Shown here: in pieces, positions 34,830-47,562 of the stretch | How the letters are laid out: the number at the start of each line of letters is the position of its first letter | Position numbering within the stretch: position 1 is the first letter of the stretch | NCBI GenBank assembly: GCA_020086605.1 | Contig: JACBWW010000038.1 | Coordinates: 6,036,782-6,100,781, forward strand | Direction: 5' to 3' | Length of the DNA stretch: 64,000 bases | DNA from: Lanius collurio | Taxonomy: Eukaryota; Chordata; Aves; Passeriformes; Laniidae | Notes under the pieces: generated by a model | Databases searched by the model: none | What the model saw: only the letters and a program-made list of their open reading frames with translations | Told to the model about the DNA's origin: nothing | Program-made: the position numbers and the translations under genes

Positions 34830-37800
34830 GTAAAGTTTTTGCCTTATTAATACACTCTGCATCTAAGATTGTAACAGTAAGTACAAACAGTGGTTATAGG
34901 AGTTTTATACTGTGTGAGGCTGATAACCATCCACTTCCAAGCTGGAACACAGGGACTTCCAGTTATCTATTAGGTACTGGTTGGTTCAATATTTTGTTAT
35001 TTATTTTACTAAAAAGAAGTGCTTCCAAACATTTCAACAAGATGGGGATTTATAGTCGACATTATGTGGCAACACAGATTTTAGTTTAATGGTTTGAAGT
35101 TAATTAATTAACGCAAAAGCATTTTTAGGTTTGTAATGGTGGCCAGAAGTTTAATATTATGTCTTTTCAAGAAAACCTCTTTGTGAACAGGACACTGTAG
35201 GTCTATTTGCTAAATAAAAAGTGGAACGAAATATGTGACTTACTTAAGCATCCGCAACTCTTACAGTTCTTGAGTTTTGTTTTGGTTTTATTTATGAATT
35301 TTCTCCTTTCTTCTCCAAAACCATTGTGCTTGGGGCACATGGTTAATCCATAATCAAAAAGGGTGCAGAAAGAAATAAACATTAAAATTGTTCTATTTGT
35401 CTTCTAAATTTGGAACTTTAAATTATAAACTCTGCCTCTGTTATTTATCTAATGTCCACCATGTCTTGTATTAGATGTGTACAGTGTGAACATTTTCTAG
35501 TAATTGCTAATCATTCTGAAGTAGGCAGCACTTCAATATTAAGCTGGTCTTTTTCATCTCATGCTTTGCTTGGCAACAGACACCTGGAATATAACCAGGA
35601 GACTGACTTTGGAAGAGAGAGAATAAAAATTCATAGTGGTGGCATTTAAACAAGCTAATGAGCCTTAGAGGTGTCATTAACCCTTACACTATTTGCTATC
35701 TTAATTTTGGGAATGCAAGATAGGTTTTAATCCCAACTATTGTATTTGTACATTGATTTGTGGGTTTTCTGTGTTTGACAGGTACAATAACAGATTTAAT
35801 TTTACTGAACTTTGATTTGGGTTGTTACTGGGTACTGTCATGGAAGAGAAAGTACCTGTGTGCTTGAACTTTCACTAGGAAATCTTTGACAAAAATACAA
35901 TTTTCCTATGGATCAACTGTGTCCCTATCCATTTGATAAACACCACATTGTGCTCCCTTCATCATCATAGAGAGCTTAAATTTATGTATTGACATTGCTT
36001 TTGTTCCTGTTTATACCTGTGTGCTTGTTTTAAATAGATTTGGTGAACTGATTTTTGATTTGCATCTGGCCAGTTTGAGACACTGACTGCCTCCTGTGGA
36101 GGCAGGCAGGTTGATTCAAAATTGGGATTGAGCTGTTCTTGACAATAAGATACAGCTCCTGTGGTGCTTCGCTGCATTTTGAACTCTGACTTCACTGCAG
36201 AGGGGTGTCAGCAGTAGCCTCCTCTTGCTTGATGGTTATGAGTTACTGGAGCACTTTGTAGCAGTGCACTGATGCTGACACTGCATGTCCTTCACAAGGA
36301 GCTCCACTGAGGTGTAAGTAGAGCACATCACAAGGCATTCCTCCCAAGCCTTGCTGCACTGTGCTCTGGAAATGGGAGTGAGATTGCCTTGTGCCCATCA
36401 CCAGGCATGGATGCTCCTCATCCTTTGCCATCCTCACTCTCCCATGTAGGTTGTGTGAGGCAGGTGTTCAGCTGTGCTGGGTGTGTTTCTGTCTCAGACA
36501 GCTGCTCCTCAGCCATGCTGAGAAGAGGCCACAGGCTGAATGAAAGCTTCCTTCTGGATAAATCCTCTCTTCCCAAAATAACTATAAACAGGGTCATTGT
36601 ATTTTTAAAACAGTCAGAACCAGGATTTAGTCTTTTAAATGTTTTCCTGTCATTTCATGAGTTATCTCTAAACATATTCAGAACCCTGATGAGTTCATGT
36701 CTTATCTTGATTTCAAGCCACTGCTGTTTTAAGGAATAGAACCCCTTATTGTCAAGTACCAGTGGAGCTCTAATAGCTGAAGAATATGTATTATGGATAA
36801 ATCTCTATTAAGGCCTGGAAGAATGGACTATTTAAGAATCTTGAAGCTCACCTTAGGCTAATGAAATTATGTCACTTCTCCTTTTAAGTGGAAATTGAAG
36901 AGTAACCAACTCATTAGAGCTCAAATCAATTTGAGCAAATATGTTCTGAGATTCAGCTCGGGAAGTAAAGCATAGTTCATTAACTGTGAATCATTTGTAC
37001 AGTGTTCTTGCTTCTAGGGATATTTATCATCAGAATGCAAGAAAAGTTCTATTTTAGGAGAGGACTAGATTTTAATTTACATGGGAGACTTCCCTGACAT
37101 ATAAAACAGTTCACAAAAAACATCCTGTAATGTTTCCTTTAGAAATACGTTTTAAGAATGATGTATTCTGAGCTGTATTTTTATACCTCCAGTAAGTTTA
37201 ATTAGAAAACAGGTACTGCTTAGTGTAAATGTAAATTTAAACTTTGAAGAAATTATTATTATGTGGAAATTATTATTATGTGGTATGGGATGTAATTAAA
37301 TCTTCATCTCTGCACTGACAATCAATCACAAGCTCTTTTGAAAATGATGTTTCATCTCCAGTTCTGTAAGCACATATCCACACAAAAAGTTCATCCCCTA
37401 TGTCATAAGACATTAGCTATATACAGAAAGAAAAAGCTTGTTGTCTCAGCAAGAATTTCAGTAGCATAGTTTATTTCCTAGTCTGGTAGCTTCTCAGCTG
37501 AGAACAACTGACTTAGTTGGTGTTCATAAACATATATAAAAATTTAGTGTATGTCATAGAGCAAGGCTCTCCAATTTAGCATTAAACACCATTATATCTA
37601 AAAGTACATTAGCATTGCATCTAAACAAATTCAAACTAGAAAAGAAATAGGGATTTTTACTAGTCTGATTGACTTCTCTGGGAATGCAGTGAATTTATTG
37701 GCACTTGCAATCTTTAAATCAAGATTAGATGCCTAAATAAAGAGATGCCTTCACTCAACCAAGAGACATAAGTTTGATGCAGGAATCATTAGCTGTAATT

Positions 37801-38218
37801 CTGTAGCCTCTATTATTCAGTCACACTGTTTCATCATAAGGGTCTCTTTTGACTCTAAAATGCTTGAATCTGTGCATCTCAACATGACTACAAGTTAAAT
37901 AATGAAAGGGGCAATAAAGTGAAATACACAATGGGCCAATTTACTTGGCAGCTTTGTAAACTGCAGAGCTGGAATATTGTTCTAAACTGCAGCACATAAT
38001 TTAGATGTAGCCATAAATCAGATGAACTTTTTTAAGTGTGCAGGTGGCTGTATGGAAAGATTGATTAGCACTTGGGCCTTCTTGGGACATGGATTATCAA
38101 TTATTCCCTGGAAATGATACGGACTTGTCCTTACTTTTTGTAGAGTAGATATCACAGTGTTGTCATGATTTGGGGATAGGAGCATTCAAATGTCTGTGTT
38201 TGTCTATTCCCATTCCAG

Positions 38219-38327
38219 ATGCTCTGTATGATGTCATCACCGTGGGAGCCCCGGCAGCGCATTTCCAAGGATTTAAGAATGGTGGTCTCCGGAAATTGCT
38301 GACTAAATTTGAGGCAGAAAGACGAAA
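38219..38327 (+). CDS. INPP4B: INPP4B exon 7 of window
   Basis: The exon follows ccattccag and ends cgaaa|gtaagt. The first two bases complete Asp. It then reads [20 protein letters not shown] and [15 protein letters not shown], with two bases of Asn left over. The [20 protein letters not shown] segment is among the most conserved in the family. The donor itself is unusual: only the GT and perhaps nothing beyond it seems ancestral, since CR1 sequence starts at about base +3 of the intron. Confidence 0.96.
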
Positions 38328-38329
38328 GT

Positions 38330-38483
38330 AAGTGGTAGGGTCATCATCCCTGGAAGTGTTCAAGAAATGACAGGACTTGGCACTCAGTGCTATGGTTTAG
38401 TTTATATGCTGGTTGTTCTGTCAAAGGTTGGACTCGATCTTGGAGGGCTTTTGCAACCTTAATGGTTCAAGATCGTGAATTTT
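38330..38483 (+). mobile_element. CR1 LINE 3' end abutting the exon 7 donor
   Basis: From aagtggtagggtcatcatcc to the degraded 3' end near gttcaagatcgtgaat, this is the terminal 150 bases or so of a sense CR1. It shares catccctggaagtgttcaag, acttggcactcagtgct and ggttggactcgat with the CR1 family and with the copy at 215-660. CR1-like sequence begins two bases after the exon end. Confidence 0.85.
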
Positions 38484-41109
38484 TTCCTTGTATTTCAGAA
38501 AATTGGAAGTATATCAGTGCTTGAAAACCTGCTGTTCAGAATGAGGTATCTCTTTGGCAATTCTTGTGCTGAGAGGAATGTAGCTGTAGGCAATTTTTAA
38601 ATACAGAAACTGTAGCTTAAGGTAGCAACTTCATTTGACAGTCCTATGTGTATGCTAAGAATAAAATATATTTAGTACACCTGTGAAAAAACAAACTACT
38701 TTTATGCTTCAGAAAGCCAAAATAAGGCTAATCAAAAGTAAAGGTTTCAGTTTATTGTGGAACTCAAATGCTTTGTTAACTGTTGAACATGCTCAAAAGT
38801 GTTACTTACATATTTTCCTAAGAATTGGATGTATTTGTGTTTGTTACTACGGCTGTTAAGATTTTCAAGCAGGCACAGCTGTCACTGGCAGCGCCTGTAG
38901 TTGTGACTGCTCAGTGCTTCAACTGATGATGCTCACCTCGGTGTTACTGCATTCCAAAGAGAATTCAGAAAGGAAAGAGTCTGATCTAAATTATCATGAT
39001 GCTCCACAAAAAATTAATTCTATTATATTCAATGCTCAAAAAAGTTTCATAGATACAATATCATAAAGAAAAGGAAAATTGTATGAAGCTGCTATTTACT
39101 TCTGGGTTGAATAGGAGTTGGCATTAAAACCAAACAAAACCCAACAGATCTATTTGCTTTGAAAGCTGTATTATTGAAGGAGTTTTGCTTGTACTACACA
39201 ATTTAAAAACCCTGTTAAATCTTCAAAAATCTTTAATTTTGCTGACCACCTCTGATTCTGAAACCTGCCAATGAAACATGTACATCAGTGATCACGTAAG
39301 ACACATCCATGAACTTTGTGTTAATATTCTGCTGTCAGCAGACTGGTATGAGCAGCTTATCCCCATCATATGGAGGCCTACGAAGTACATGTTTTCTGCC
39401 GAAGAAAATGTCTAAAGACATTTCTTAAAATATCTGCTCCTTTACCGTCTTTGAAATAGTGTTCTGTGGGCTTTTATTATTATAATAATTTATTATTGAA
39501 TTCATAAGATATAAATCATATAATAGACAAAATCTTATAAAGTCATATGATACAAAGAAGATTACAGTTCTCACAGTGCTCAGCTTTCAGAAAATGAACC
39601 ATATCTCACTAGCTCAGTGTGCAGCATATCTATGCTGGCAGAGTGTGACTTGCTGAAATGGAGGATAGCTGAGAGGTAAATTATTCTCTGTGATTTCTCT
39701 TCATTGGAGAAAAGGAAAAATGCCTTAGAGGGAAGATAACTACTTCCTGGAAGAACACACATTGCAGTGTCTCATAGGCATCACCAGACAATGCTGGTAA
39801 CAGGAAGAGGAGGTGATGGGCGAGAGCTTTGTGCAGGTTCACAAAGGCATTTCAGGCCTATTTCAAGAGCCTGCACATCACCTTACACTTGTCCTGCTGC
39901 TTAGATTTTCCTGCATCCCTCAGAAAAATTTATGTTTTGGCAATTTTTAAGGACAGGGTACAAGAACATTACTCTGACAGTTCCCTTTGTGTTTCTGGGT
40001 TCTCCTGGAAAAGCAAAAGTCTGTTTTCAGGATCATATAACTAGGGTAGCTGTGTCCTGTCAGACTATTCCTTATAAAAGAACCTGAGTCAGGCTAGCAA
40101 ACTTAAGTTTGAGCACTGGAAACAGTGCCCTACAATTTCAAGCTTATCACTTGGCAGAGCTGGGGAAATGGTCACTTGGTGTATGAATTCTCACAAAGCA
40201 GGAAGGAGGAAGCCTCCAAAACTTATCTTTCCTGCTGTCTTTGAGGGCAGCTCGGAGAAAACTCCATGTTTTGGTTTTTCAACTTCAACTATAAGAACTT
40301 GTGTGAGTTGAAAGACAGAAGCAAGTAGGCTCTCAATACAGTCTCACTGAACATTCAGGAGGGGATCTGCTTTAAATTAATACATGAAAAGACCATTCTC
40401 AATCTTAAAACGGAGAAATTTATTTCACTGTGGTGACAACAGTGTTATTTTGCATGCACCTCTGTGTTTCGCTGCATAAGGATGGACACATAGTGTCCCC
40501 AGGGAATTTGATTTTCTTTCTTACAATGGAGACAGATTTTCTGGAGACTTATTTGAAGGAAGAAGTTACACCTTGAGATATCAGTCAGAATATAGAACAA
40601 ACAGAAAAAAAATGCAGATTCAGCAGCTATTTCCTCTAGGCTAACTGAGCTGAAGACCAAAAGCAAGAAGAGATTAGTTCCCAAGCCAATCCTGATAGCT
40701 TTCAAGATGTGACAGAATGCCTTGCATGTCTTTGACCTTCAGTCTGATTATTAGAACAGTTTATCAAAATATTCAGCAGTGTCAGCATATGGCAAAATAT
40801 TTCATGCTCAATCTTAGACTTTTGGAATTAACAGACAAGAGTAACTGTTATCTGGTAGCATTTGCAGTTGCCAAATAAAAACGAGACTAAGATGAAAGTT
40901 TTGTGAAAGTTTATCAAACAGAAGAACATGAAAAATGTGCATCTGCAGATAGTTCTGGCATGTTTTCTATTACACAGAATATGCATCTTTGTGCAGACAC
41001 AAAGGGAAAGCACCGTATAATAGTATTTATAAAAAATGCGGTGCTTTTGCAATTCTTCTCTCATTTATTACCATCAAGAAAGTCATATTAAATTTTATAA
41101 AGGCCTATT

Positions 41110-41128
41110 AAAAAAAAAAAAAAAAAAA
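41110..41128 (+). repeat. Poly(A) run of 19
   Basis: An uninterrupted run of 19 A follows ggcctatt. I looked upstream for a retrocopied gene and recognised none, so it is listed as a simple repeat. Confidence 0.8.
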
Positions 41129-42013
41129 CAGGATCTGAAATAAGAGCAAGAAAAGCTTTTCTTTCAGGTGAAAAATATAGTACTTTGTGGTATGTGATCT
41201 GAAGCCCCTTCCATTGCTTTATAACCCATTCACATACTATTCTTTATCAGTACCAAAAAGACAGATCAAAGGCCCTTCCACTATGAACATCAGTCAGGTA
41301 TGCCTATGAGGAATGGGTCAAGTATGTCTGTCCCTTTAGTAGTAAATAGTGAATTTCATAGGACCAGTAAGAACAATTGATACTTTTTAAAAATTTTGTT
41401 TAGGCATGACAGCATTTCCATTAAAATAATTGAAATATGGTGATTAAAGTATGGTAAATAATTGCAGAATATGAATTGCTTGTGTATGATATACATTTTT
41501 TTTAGAATATTTTTCATTATACGGTATTAGTACATTCTTTTTATTTTTTCCTTTCCTATTTCTGTATAAAAGAGAAAGTCAGTCAGTTGTTCAAATGCAG
41601 TCTTTTTTTGGCTTCATAGTATAGATTATTTCTCCTTCTAGTAAGTGGAAGGGCTTGTCTTCTCATCAGTCTATATGGCACAGCAAATTATTGTTTTTAG
41701 AGCTCAGTTGTGCAGAAACATTTAAATCAGACATTCTCTAAGTTTTATCCATATAATGCCTCACTCCTTGAAGTGTTCATAAACCACTTTCAAGATACAC
41801 AAAGGACTTTTTTTTTATTTAAAATCTAATTTATTCCTCTGTTTTAACCAAAACACTTATGATTGCAAGTTTTTCAATGCCCCAGTTCTAACCATCAAGA
41901 AAAAGAGGTGTCCCACAAGTTGCATTAAATGCTGTGATTCACTGTGGTTTTATACATAATTTCCAGCAAGCTGTTTGGAAATTATTATGTTTTAAATTCG
42001 CAAAAGCTTAAAA

Positions 42014-42051
42014 CTGGAACACTACTGAAAAGGATTTCAGTAGTGTTCCAG
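42014..42051. repeat. Perfect 17-base inverted repeat, 4-base loop
   Basis: The arm ctggaacactactgaaa (42014-42030) is followed by agga and then its exact reverse complement tttcagtagtgttccag (42035-42051). Seventeen matched pairs with no mismatch is well beyond what scanning this intron by chance would give. A fold-back template-switch mutation is a likely origin. The loop is too small for a usual microRNA precursor. Confidence 0.85.
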
Positions 42052-43146
42052 TAGTTGGATTTTATTTCCCCAAAGCTATAATAATTTAATTTGGGCTTGA
42101 ACAGTCTAAAAAGGACTATTTCTGTTTGAAGCATAGATTTCTAGCAAAGATATGAGTTCTGCTCCTTCCCTAATGTACCTGTTTGGTGACCAGAGATTTT
42201 ATTAATGCTGCAATATTCTGTGTTCCTATTGCCTGAATTTTATAGTCTTCAACCCATTTCCATTCTCTGAGGAACCTGAAATGGTACCATTTCACAATAA
42301 GTCCCAGAGACATTGAAATAATAAAGATCTATGTTTGATCTAATTGTAACCTTTACTCTCAAAGGGAATGCCTGTCATGCCTCTTTCCACAGAGAAGTTA
42401 TTCCTTGCTCACTTGCCTCTATTTTTTGCATGTATACATATGTGTGAGAGATTGGACTTCATGGAGTTAGGAATGAAGAAAAATAGAGGAGCTGTAGGAA
42501 AAATTCTGTGCATACAACCTTAGCCATTGCCTCAAGATAAGGATTCATGGGCATTTGATCATCATAGACAGAACTAATAGCATAGTTTCATTTTCCTCAT
42601 ATTCAAAGTAAGAATTTCCAAGGTGGCAAGGGAATCTTAAGAAATAAAAAAACAAAGTAATTCAAACTTCTAGTGTCTCTCAGACCTGTTTTTGAAACCA
42701 CAGCTCTGATCATCTGGTTTAGTTTTATTTTCTGAGACCATTAATTATCCAGAGTTTTTAATGTAGCAATTTATTTTTGATCATAAGTTCCCACTTTAGA
42801 CAGAATACATAAGCCACTGAGTCAGTATCTTCAGTAATGTACATAAAATTGAAGTTATCTAGGGGTAGATACACTTGCTGCCTATGCTTTAACTGTATTC
42901 TTGATGCTAATTTCAGTGGGTTTGACTGTGAAAAATGAGAGGTCAAATGTTCATTGTTGGAAGACTTTTAGCCAGTCCCAGATGGTGATAATTTAGCTCA
43001 GTCACACAAATTACAGTCAACAGCAGGAGTGGAGTAACTCAGGGGTTCATTATAAATTATACGTTTAGCATATTGCAGTGTTTATTCTCAGGCAAGAACT
43101 TTGTTAATGCAGAATTAGAATGAACCCAATTTAATATTTATTCAAA

Positions 43147-44169
43147 TGTCTTGATTTGAATGACAGGTGTCTACCAAGGAAGGCTTGGAATGGAAAATAT
43201 GACCCCCTTCTCTCCAAATTGTTTTAACTTTGAAATTAAGGGGCTTTTAGGCACAGATATGGGAAAAGGAATAACAATTCTTTACTAGTTTGTGCATGAA
43301 TACGGAGGCAAACAAACAGCAGCAGCAGCAGCAGCACCAAACAGAACCAGAAGCCAGTGCCAGCCTCTCTCGGCCGCAGGCCCTTTCCCCTTCGGTGCAG
43401 TTCCACTCACAGCCGCCAGGGGCTGCTGGTGGCTCCCAGCCGGGCAGGGCGGCTGCGGTGATTCCCCCGCGCCTGCAGGGGGCGCTGTGACGTGAGCTCA
43501 GCTGTGTCTCCCTCACGTGGTAATGGCGGCTCTGCCGGCAGGAGAGAGAGAGAGAAAGTGAGAAGGGGCTTTCCTTTGCAAACTCATGAGGGCAGCCAAT
43601 CCCAGTGCCACTCCGGATAGCAGAATGGACTGTAGCAGGAACCTTGAAGCAGTGGCTGGAACAGCTGCGGCAGGCACACCCGGGCTAGCAAACAAAGTGT
43701 AGCAAAAAGCCCAAAGCAGTGGCAGAAAACAGAGGGGCTGGGCAGGGGATCGCTCCCCTGGATAGCTCAGCAGTGATGGCTGGTCCCGGTGTCGGGCTGC
43801 CACGCAGAGGGAGTGGCCTGGCAGGGAGGGCTCCCAGCTCTTGGCGCAGCACTCACCAGCCCTGAGCTCCCAAACAACAGAGGAGCAGAGAAGCAAGCCA
43901 GCAAGCCCAGGTCCCAGTGTTGAGGAAAAAGAAAAGAAAGAAACAGGCAAAAACCACAGGGCAACAGAATATCTGGTCAGACCCCCAGTGCCACATGAGT
44001 AGATCACCCCCACAGGCAGGAAGCAGCAGCCCCTGGCCCCCATCCCTCGCAAGGTACTGGATTGCTACTCACCCATGGTGATACTCCCGGAGCCGAGGGA
44101 GGCAGTAGGTATTCTAGACTCAAAAACAAAACCAAAAGTGGATATGGGATATAAACCATCCCCAAGACA
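43147..44169 (-). mobile_element. Solo LTR, 1.0 kb, antisense, exact target duplication
   Basis: The termini are TGTCTT and AAGACA, exact inverted repeats. They are flanked by identical tcaaa (43142-43146 and 44170-44174), a 5-base target duplication. Read on the minus strand it starts TGTCTTGGGGATGG. It has a GC-rich middle, AGTAAA (complement of 43281-43286) as a likely polyadenylation signal, and the 3' section with CCCCTTAATTTCAAAG and GTAGACACCTG that I associate with songbird ERV LTRs. A (CAG)6 run lies at 43317-43336. The ORFs on both strands here, up to 179 codons on the minus strand (43513-44052), are a by-product of GC content. Confidence 0.92.
43317..43336 (+). repeat. (CAG)6 microsatellite inside the LTR
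   Basis: Six CAG units and a partial seventh lie near the polyadenylation end of the antisense LTR. Length variation between individuals is likely. Confidence 0.85.
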
Positions 44170-45720
44170 TCAAATTACATGACGTCCTTAAAGCAATTTT
44201 AAAACTGAAATGACTGTTGGCAGTCATGTGTTCATAGTTAATGATAGTGCCAATACATGGAAATGATCAAGTGTGGTTTTATATGGTTAGTGAAAGCTTT
44301 AAAACATAACCCGGAAGACATTATTATAGAGTTTTTCAGAAGGTACATGAGTCATAATTTACATATCAAAGGTAGGTTTTCACAATGCTGCTGACATCCT
44401 GCGCTGGACCTACTCATGTTGCGTTTACCCTAATGCAAAAGTTTCATTTAGTTTGTGCCTTGGGACACCTGTGAAGTTTCTCTTAAGTTCCATTGGTAGC
44501 TGCCTCTCCTAACTAATGATACTTCTATACCATAGCTATATGCAGCAGCAAGCTTTAAAAGCAGTTGTGGATGAGGAAACTTCACTGACTTGTAAGTAGT
44601 AATGTCTTTTCATGAAGAACAAGGCCACAGAAAACCTCAGTTTGTCATAGATACAACAATGTGGGGACACAACAGTTAGAAACTTCAAATACTCCCGAAA
44701 CATGTTGTTTCTGAAAAATAATTACACACTTTCCTAGGGGGATGGAGGAAGTTGCCCTCAAATTATGAGAGAAACTAAATATTAGAAGTTGTCTCATGCT
44801 TTTTGCAGTTCCGGAAATGATAAAATTAGCCAAATGGAGTCTGATAATACACTTCATTCTGAAGAAAGAGTCATTCTCAGTTCACTAATTCCTTTACTTA
44901 AAAGCTACGATTTACTTTATTGCAATGAGAACTGCCTACACCTTTAGTGTCACTCTTCCCCCTTTCTTATAGTGGTGTCTGCAGCTTTTTGCTGCAATAT
45001 TCAGCAAAGCTTAAAGCTGTGAGAGATCAATGAAAATGATCTGGGATTTAAAGACTGAGGGAAATCCCAGAAAGGAGTATGTGCATGGTGAGCTTGATAA
45101 CAGCATTAGCCAGGTTCAGCCTGCAAACAAGACTGTTTGATAAAGAGAGGGAGAAGCCTGAAGAGGAACTAGAGAAGTATCAAGACTTTTAAGACTATGT
45201 CTTCGCTGCAGTTAACATAGACTATTACTCTTTGTCCTTGCCCTGTCTACTGAGCCTGATAGTTTAAGTGTTGCAGTGAATGTAGAGGAAGGTCTGACTC
45301 TGGAAATCCCTCTCACTAACAGTGTGGCCACCTCCGAGGTAGACCCGTGGCAGTTTCCTCATTTCTCAGAGGCACAGAGATTTTTTTTTTTCCTAATTCA
45401 ATAGGAGAGACAGTTTATATGCTTCATTTTGCTGAAATACTCAAAATTATGACTTCTACAGGACATGAGTCTAGTAGCTCATGTAAGTTGGAGATGCATA
45501 GTAAGTAATTGAGATGTGGCTGGTAGCATGGCTGAGCTTTGCTCACTTAGATGCCATTCACCCTGCCTGCCTCTACAAAGAATTGTGTCTAGAAATTAAG
45601 ACATTGGTGAAAGACAGAAAAATAGAATGGGGTCTTGGGGAATTTGGGACTGTAACTCAGCAAAACATATAAGCAGGAGTCTTAATTTTAAGACTGCTTG
45701 AAGCTATCCTTATTTGCCAA

Positions 45721-45770
45721 AATCACAGAATCACAGAAAATGCTGAATTGGAAGGGACCCATCAGGATTT
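45721..45770 (-). mobile_element. CR1 LINE 3' tail fragment, antisense
   Basis: aatcacagaatcacagaaa followed by tgaattggaagggaccc is the reverse complement of the final 50 bases or so of CR1. Confidence 0.8.
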
Positions 45771-46972
45771 AATTTCTAATTTGTAGAAAACTAATGAGAA
45801 GGAACTGGAAGGGACACAGTAGAAGACACAAAGGGGAAGTTGGGGAGTGGAGAGATTTGGAAAAAGACTGAAATGAAACACAATGCATGAAGTTCAGAGG
45901 ATTGAATGTATGTCAAAATTTGGGTCTTGGTATGCAAAATTAAGAAAGAAATCAGTGGTGAAGGAGTTGAAGGGACTGAGATACTTGTCATGAAAAGACA
46001 CAAGGGGAGAGAAAGGAGGTACAAACAGAACCAACTGGGAATAGTATGTACATTCCTCTGACACTGGTGATGTGCCAGGAGGTGCTTGGTTACATTTTCT
46101 CCTGTGTTAATCTGAAGCTGCAAAAGATTTGGTTAGTTTCTCTGAAGGACTGAAGCAGGGCTTTATAAAAGGAAGAGTTATGTACAAGAGGTTTAGGTGA
46201 GGATCTGTGCACTGCAGTCAAGAACCGGTGGGTGTGTGCACGCTGTCTGAAATGGTAATAATTATTTGGGAATAATTGTATAAGGGCATATTTCATAATT
46301 AGTAAGGGAGGAAGAGGAAAGATGGATAGGAGAAGTCCTCCAAAAGAATTGCAGTAGTTTGAACAATTGAAAGTGGGAAATTTGCAGTATGCATTTGTGT
46401 GGTTTTGAAGTAATTAACTCCCACACCCCATTGCTGTGTCTCTTCTTGCAAATCAGGCACGTATTTTTTACTGGAGATAACTCTGGTTGTCATCACTTCC
46501 TGAACATCACTGAGGCTAATCAAAACACGATGTAGGCCACTGATCAATTAAACAGTAATGGCCCATTTTGAAAGACTTAGTGAGGTAGTTAATAATCTGT
46601 TGGGAATTCAGTTGAAAGAGTAAGGAGTCTTATGCTCTTTGGGATTATTACCTTACTTGGTCAAATATTTTTTATCTCTAGAATTACAGTGTTTAAAAAT
46701 ATGGGGTTTTTTATGTTCAGATCCGTCACTCAAAGGAATTTTGAACTGTACTCATTGGAGCATGTGGTGGTAGGCAGTCTGTTGTATGCTACTGTTCAAG
46801 GAAAGATTTGTTTTTACCCCTAAAGGCAGGAGTATTTCAATGGTATCTGTGAAGTTCAGGCATCTGGCTTTTTTTTTTTTGCAAAAGTAGTGGTAAGATT
46901 TTTAGCACATTAAGCATTGCTATTAATAGCAGAAATGAATTTGACATTATGTGACTCTCTCTGTTATCACAG

Positions 46973-47150
46973 TACTGGATACCAGTGTATTTACTATTCA
47001 CCGGAAAACACAGCCAAGGCAAAAGAAGTTCTCAGCAACATCAATCATCTACAACCTCTCATATCAAGCCATGCAGACCTGCTGCTTAGTTCTGCAAGCC
47101 AACGTTCTCCAGACAGCTTGAAGAATTCTTTAAAGATGCTTTCAGAAAAA
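46973..47150 (+). CDS. INPP4B: INPP4B exon 8 of window
   Basis: The exon follows ctgttatcacag and ends cagaaaaa|gtaaga. After the split Asn it runs 59 codons: [40 protein letters not shown] and [19 protein letters not shown], ending in phase 0. It is strongly helical. It is nearly identical to mammals, except for small changes such as QC for QF and SSHAD for ATHAD as I recall. Confidence 0.96.
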
Positions 47151-47562
47151 GTAAGATTCAAATCTTGACTGCAATAGAAAATGGAATAACCGAGTCTTTA
47201 ACTGCTGGGGTGGGGGGGTTGAGGGGGAAGTGGTTCTGCATAAATTGAGTTGCACAGCGCTAGGAAATGTTAAATAAACTCAGCTAAAATAAGTGTCAAA
47301 ATGTTATTAGATGATGATGTTATTAGAAAAATAATGTTATTTAGCATTTCTGTAGGCTTTCCTTATAGAAAATTAATGAAATTTATAAAGATTGTCTTTA
47401 TTTAAAAGTGTAATTAGTTTAATTTCATATATTTTCTTTATCTTCTAGTGGCCACATACTGGGGTTTATCAAAATATCAAAATTTATAAATAATTTTGTA
47501 GTATGAGAAATCATTATTTTTGATTCTCTTTCTGTTATATTTTAAGATGCTGTTTATGGGAG

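Larger units (their letters stand above)
32318..38218 (+). other. Intron 6 of window
   Basis: This 5.9 kb intron contains one large sense-oriented LTR (33335-34829). A slightly GC-richer stretch at about 36180-36540 has short ORFs on both strands but no recognisable motif. Nothing else is identified. Confidence 0.82.
38328..46972 (+). other. Intron 7 of window
   Basis: This 8.6 kb intron has a CR1 fragment at its very 5' end (38330-38483). A solo LTR lies at 43147-44169 (minus), and a short antisense CR1 tail at 45721-45770. A perfect 17-base hairpin lies at 42014-42051 and a 19-A run at 41110-41128. The remaining AT-rich stretches show nothing recognisable. Confidence 0.84.

Noticed and set aside
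41080..41135. Processed pseudogene ending in the 19-A run
   Set aside because: No recognisable gene sequence precedes the run and no target duplication was found.
43513..44052. 179-codon minus-strand ORF with hydrophobic stretches
   Set aside because: It lies wholly inside the GC-rich body of a solo LTR with defined ends, and has no retroviral protein motif. Open frames on both strands reflect composition.
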